From contig DAOUFM010000098.1 of NCBI GenBank assembly GCA_034429975.1, forward strand, positions 1 through 24,080: a DNA stretch of 24,080 bases, in the 5' to 3' direction. This document shows positions 23,453 to 24,080 of the stretch, one piece after another. The notes beneath the pieces are model-generated. The model had not been told where the DNA came from, made no database searches, and worked only from the letters and a program-made list of their open reading frames with translations. Every line of letters begins with the position of its first letter. The first letter of the stretch is position 1. Origin of the DNA: UBA6170 sp034429975. GTDB lineage: Bacteria > Chloroflexota > Anaerolineae > Anaerolineales > Anaerolineaceae. Made by a program: the position numbers and the translations under genes.

Positions 23453-24080
23453 GTAAAAAACAGGGGTGAATGACCAAATTGGGAGAATTTAGATGTTTGG
23501 ATTGTTAAGATGCATCCGTATATAGTGCGCTGTTTATGACCTTCGGTTACACTTAGGGGTGAAAAATTAATTTTGAATGGACAGTTAACAAGATATATCC
23601 AGAAACCAGAAGTGCGGTGCATTTAAACCTCAAACTTAAATTAGCTAATCGGGGGAGGAAATTTGTTGGGCGTGCAATTGATTATTTTTGAAGATTTGAG
23701 TCGGGATGAAGCATTGGATAATAGGCATAATGTTCCACCCCAAACACTCATATCCAATGCTTCATCCCATTGCACGCAACCAGTATATTTAGATATTTAT
23801 TATAAGATTCGTTAGTTTTATCTTTTTATTATTTATTGGAAATGCGTGTAGCCATTGTAAAATTGAAAACTAATACAATAAACTACCTACAAAAAAAAAG
23901 CAAGCCACAATGGAGATCTGAAAAACCCCTTCCTTTTTACTTCTCAATACCTTCTACATCCCTGATAAAAACGATAGATTTTAAGAAATATTTGGTATCC
24001 TTTTCGCATGGGAGAAGCACAAATTTTTACTTTTTTTCGACAATTGCCGGCTTTTTCGCAGGCTGATAATGCTACTTTAG
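23453..24080. other. Gene-poor AT-rich stretch
   Basis: No convincing coding region was found on either strand. A 76-codon frame at 23836-24066 begins with TTG, has no ribosome site and a low-complexity Lys/Phe/Ser composition, and is probably chance. The only clear structure is the inverted repeat at 23670-23777. No tRNA-like fold or CRISPR-type repeat was seen. Confidence 0.6.
23670..23777. repeat. Two-part perfect inverted repeat (18-bp inner, 9-bp outer arms)
   Basis: Inner arms GGGATGAAGCATTGGATA (23703-23720) and its exact complement (23751-23768) flank a 30-nt loop. Outer arms GCGTGCAAT (23670-23678) and ATTGCACGC (23769-23777) are also perfect. On the right the two arms abut; on the left they are separated by 24 nt, as if a segment had been inserted or bulges out. 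Flanking GTTG/CAAC extends the symmetry. It may be a small non-autonomous element, a structured RNA or an intergenic repeat; nothing coding is linked to it. Confidence 0.8.

Noticed and set aside
23179..23622. 147-codon minus-strand frame across the heptamer array
   Set aside because: Its regular 7-residue periodic peptide is just the translated 7-bp repeat, and the rest is antisense to the AOR gene end.
23665..23781. Integron attC-like site (GTTGGGC on the left, CGCAAC on the right)
   Set aside because: The order of the half-sites is the opposite of attC (RYYYAAC should be left, GTTRRRY right), the right half does not fit the consensus, and no integrase or cassette is present.
23836..24066. 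76-codon plus-strand frame near the right edge
   Set aside because: TTG start, no ribosome site, low-complexity composition and no recognisable motif in AT-rich DNA.
1..24080. CRISPR arrays, tRNA or rRNA genes, phage or conjugation genes
   Set aside because: No spaced repeat array, no tRNA-like clover pattern and no structural phage or transfer protein was seen in reading either strand.

Overview
The window reads as a chromosomal segment of a strict anaerobe. A member of the Chloroflexota (Anaerolineae-like) is my best guess. The clues are an F420/LLM-type oxidoreductase, an aldehyde:ferredoxin oxidoreductase with its own ThiS/MoaD partner, ferredoxin-containing MinD-like ATPases, lipoyl-type 2-oxoacid dehydrogenase genes, balanced base composition and a 7-bp GCTGAAA repeat array. 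This placement is inference; no rRNA or other marker gene is present. All genes but one are on the + strand.

Region A (about 1-6764) is an iron-sulfur/metal cluster locus. A small DUF5320-type gene (minus strand) diverges from an XRE-cupin regulator fused in frame to a NifX/NifB-like cluster-binding domain. Then follow a pentapeptide-repeat protein, a stand-alone NifX-like protein, two tandem MinD-like ATPases each carrying two [4Fe-4S] motifs, a DUF59/MIP18 protein, a DUF4213/DUF364 protein and an Mrp ATPase fused to an IscU/NifU-like scaffold with all three cluster cysteines. The set resembles the anaerobe-specific orange protein (ORP) locus of Desulfovibrio, but with different accessory parts and a different kind of regulator.

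Region B (about 6765-21146) begins with a methyltetrahydrofolate methyltransferase-like (DHPS-fold) gene. After it come a short XRE regulator behind a perfect 19-bp palindrome and a long, closely spaced gene run: dihydropyrimidinase/hydantoinase (HyuA), SsnA-like amidohydrolase, 2-oxoacid dehydrogenase E1-alpha, E1-beta and E2, a pteridine-reductase-like SDR, a second deaminase-type amidohydrolase, a UbiD decarboxylase, a Mer-like LLM enzyme, a YgeY-type M20 hydrolase and a YgeW-type knotted carbamoyltransferase. HyuA, SsnA, YgeY and YgeW are the signature of anaerobic purine/urate-type breakdown clusters. Here they are combined with UbiD, three pterin/folate/F420-type enzymes and a lipoyl complex. 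I infer an operon for anaerobic opening of an N-heterocycle (purine, pterin or similar), with ureido/carbamoyl recovery as carbamoyl phosphate and oxidation of the carbon skeleton. Carbamate kinase, diaminopropionate ammonia-lyase, xanthine dehydrogenase, UbiX and the E3 subunit are not in the window.

Region C (21179-23376) sits behind a hairpin: a ThiS/MoaD-like protein whose terminal Gly-Gly codons form the ribosome-binding site of a tungsten-type aldehyde:ferredoxin oxidoreductase. Region D (23377-24080) has no convincing gene. It holds the heptamer array and a long two-part inverted repeat. A three-copy 24-bp iterated motif lies at the left edge (45-116).
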